Origin: an uncultured Alphaproteobacteria bacterium
GTDB taxonomy: Bacteria; Pseudomonadota; Alphaproteobacteria; Rs-D84
Reading direction: 5' to 3'
Length of the DNA: 57,017 nucleotides
NCBI GenBank assembly: GCA_944390225.1
Contig: CALXPB010000006.1
Coordinates: forward strand, 1 to 57,017
In this document: positions 56,679 to 57,017 of the stretch, in pieces
Layout: each line of letters starts with the position of its first letter
Position numbering within the stretch: the first letter of the stretch is position 1
Program-made: the position numbers and the translations under genes
Notes under the pieces: generated by a model
Told to the model about the DNA's origin: nothing
What the model saw: the letters and a program-made list of their open reading frames with translations, nothing else
Database searches by the model: none

Positions 56679-57017
56679 ACATAATCAAGACACTTTCGCA
56701 ATTAATTTAATGATTTAGTTATTTTTATTATTTTCGTTATTTTAGTGATTAGTTATAGGGGTATTATTATATAGTTATTATCAACACCTGATAAACTAAA
56801 GTGTATTTACTAAACTATTTATATACACCCTCTTTATTATCACTAAAATAACTAATTCACTAAAATACTAAAATTATGTTGGATTTCTGGGATATTTTAT
56901 TCGGGATATTATTCGTGAAAGCTAGTGATTATGTATGGGTCATATATGTGAATTCATAGTATAAATAAACTATACCTAAAATGGACATTGGAATACCTGT
57001 CTAAATAAACCCCTTAA
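56679..57017. other. AT-rich non-coding end with interlocking inverted repeats
   Basis: 339 bp with no supportable gene. A 14-bp perfect inverted repeat, GTTATTTTAGTGAT (56736-56749) and ATCACTAAAATAAC (56839-56852), is joined by further variants of TTAGTTATTTTAGTGA on both strands, and by GTGTAT/ATACAC around 56803-56826. Iteron-like density suggests an origin or protein-binding region of the element (inference). Confidence 0.4.

Larger units (their letters stand above)
44516..57017. mobile_element. Integrated element with serine recombinase, Type ISP R-M and helicase-primase (right end not in window)
   Basis: The left end lies inside the tRNA-Asn 3' end. Cargo: large serine recombinase, Type ISP restriction-modification enzyme, PIF1-like helicase, a helicase-primase replication protein, a 261-aa unknown and an LRV-like gene. 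Base composition is more A+T-rich than the core genes, and none of the cargo genes is a core function. A 133-bp inverted repeat bounds 44516-56586; sequence from 56587 to the window end may be the other end of the element or something else. No phage structural and no conjugation genes are seen. Confidence 0.8.

Noticed and set aside
44516..57017. Prophage or conjugative element
   Set aside because: No capsid, terminase, tail, relaxase or type IV secretion gene is visible in this part.

Overview
The window looks like an AT-rich, diderm (Gram-negative) bacterial chromosome, most probably of an alphaproteobacterial lineage. BamD, SecG, LepB, RlpA, several signal-peptide beta-barrel proteins and an MsbA-like ABC transporter indicate an outer membrane. 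The gene order tilS-ftsH, the lepB-rnc pair and a groESL promoter of the form CTTG-N17-ACTATAT (close to the alphaproteobacterial RpoH consensus) favour Alphaproteobacteria. The standard genetic code is used. The lineage cannot be named more closely from sequence reading alone.

Positions 1-44450 are a dense core chromosome. In order: a cold-shock protein, a possible RelA/SpoT-fold protein and lysS; tRNA-Gly; a membrane coiled-coil protein; the queuosine pair queA-tgt with two small paralogous membrane proteins upstream; era; dcd; bamD and murJ; a modified rlpA; Smr, M23 peptidase, beta-barrel, htpX and thymidine kinase genes; tRNA-Arg followed by an unusual 155-bp tandem repeat that regenerates the tRNA 3' end; TfoX-N and MGMT genes; a mepM-like peptidase and prmC; a metallo-beta-lactamase-fold protein with a Cys/His-rich tail; ftsH and tilS; a LOG-like gene; DUF167 and HIT genes; groES-groEL; several envelope proteins of unknown role, including an L,D-transpeptidase-like protein; secG, rnc, lepB; comM; a beta-barrel; an ABC exporter; a class A PBP; another beta-barrel; ligA; an HTH protein; and fabI. 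Many genes end in clear intrinsic terminators. Several start exactly 5-6 nt downstream of a -10 box with no Shine-Dalgarno sequence, which suggests frequent leaderless mRNAs.

From tRNA-Asn (44447-44522) to the right end lies an integrated element, visibly richer in A+T than its surroundings. It holds a large serine recombinase whose 3' end runs into the tRNA; a palindrome-covered promoter driving a single-chain Type ISP restriction-modification enzyme (1579 aa) and a PIF1-like helicase; a convergent 869-aa replication protein that appears to carry an SF3-type helicase followed by a C-terminal archaeo-eukaryotic primase domain; a structured 336-bp intergenic region; a 261-aa unknown protein; and a repeat protein (LRV/HEAT-like) broken at an A10 tract.

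The most striking feature is a 133-bp perfect inverted repeat: the last codons of the recombinase plus the tRNA-end CGAGCC (44516-44648) recur in inverted orientation at 56454-56586. There they continue in frame into a different 30-residue tail that ends on an 18-bp palindrome. This is either an attP-like junction, an invertible 12-kb element with two alternative recombinase C-termini, or an assembly fold-back. The right boundary of the element is not resolved in this window.
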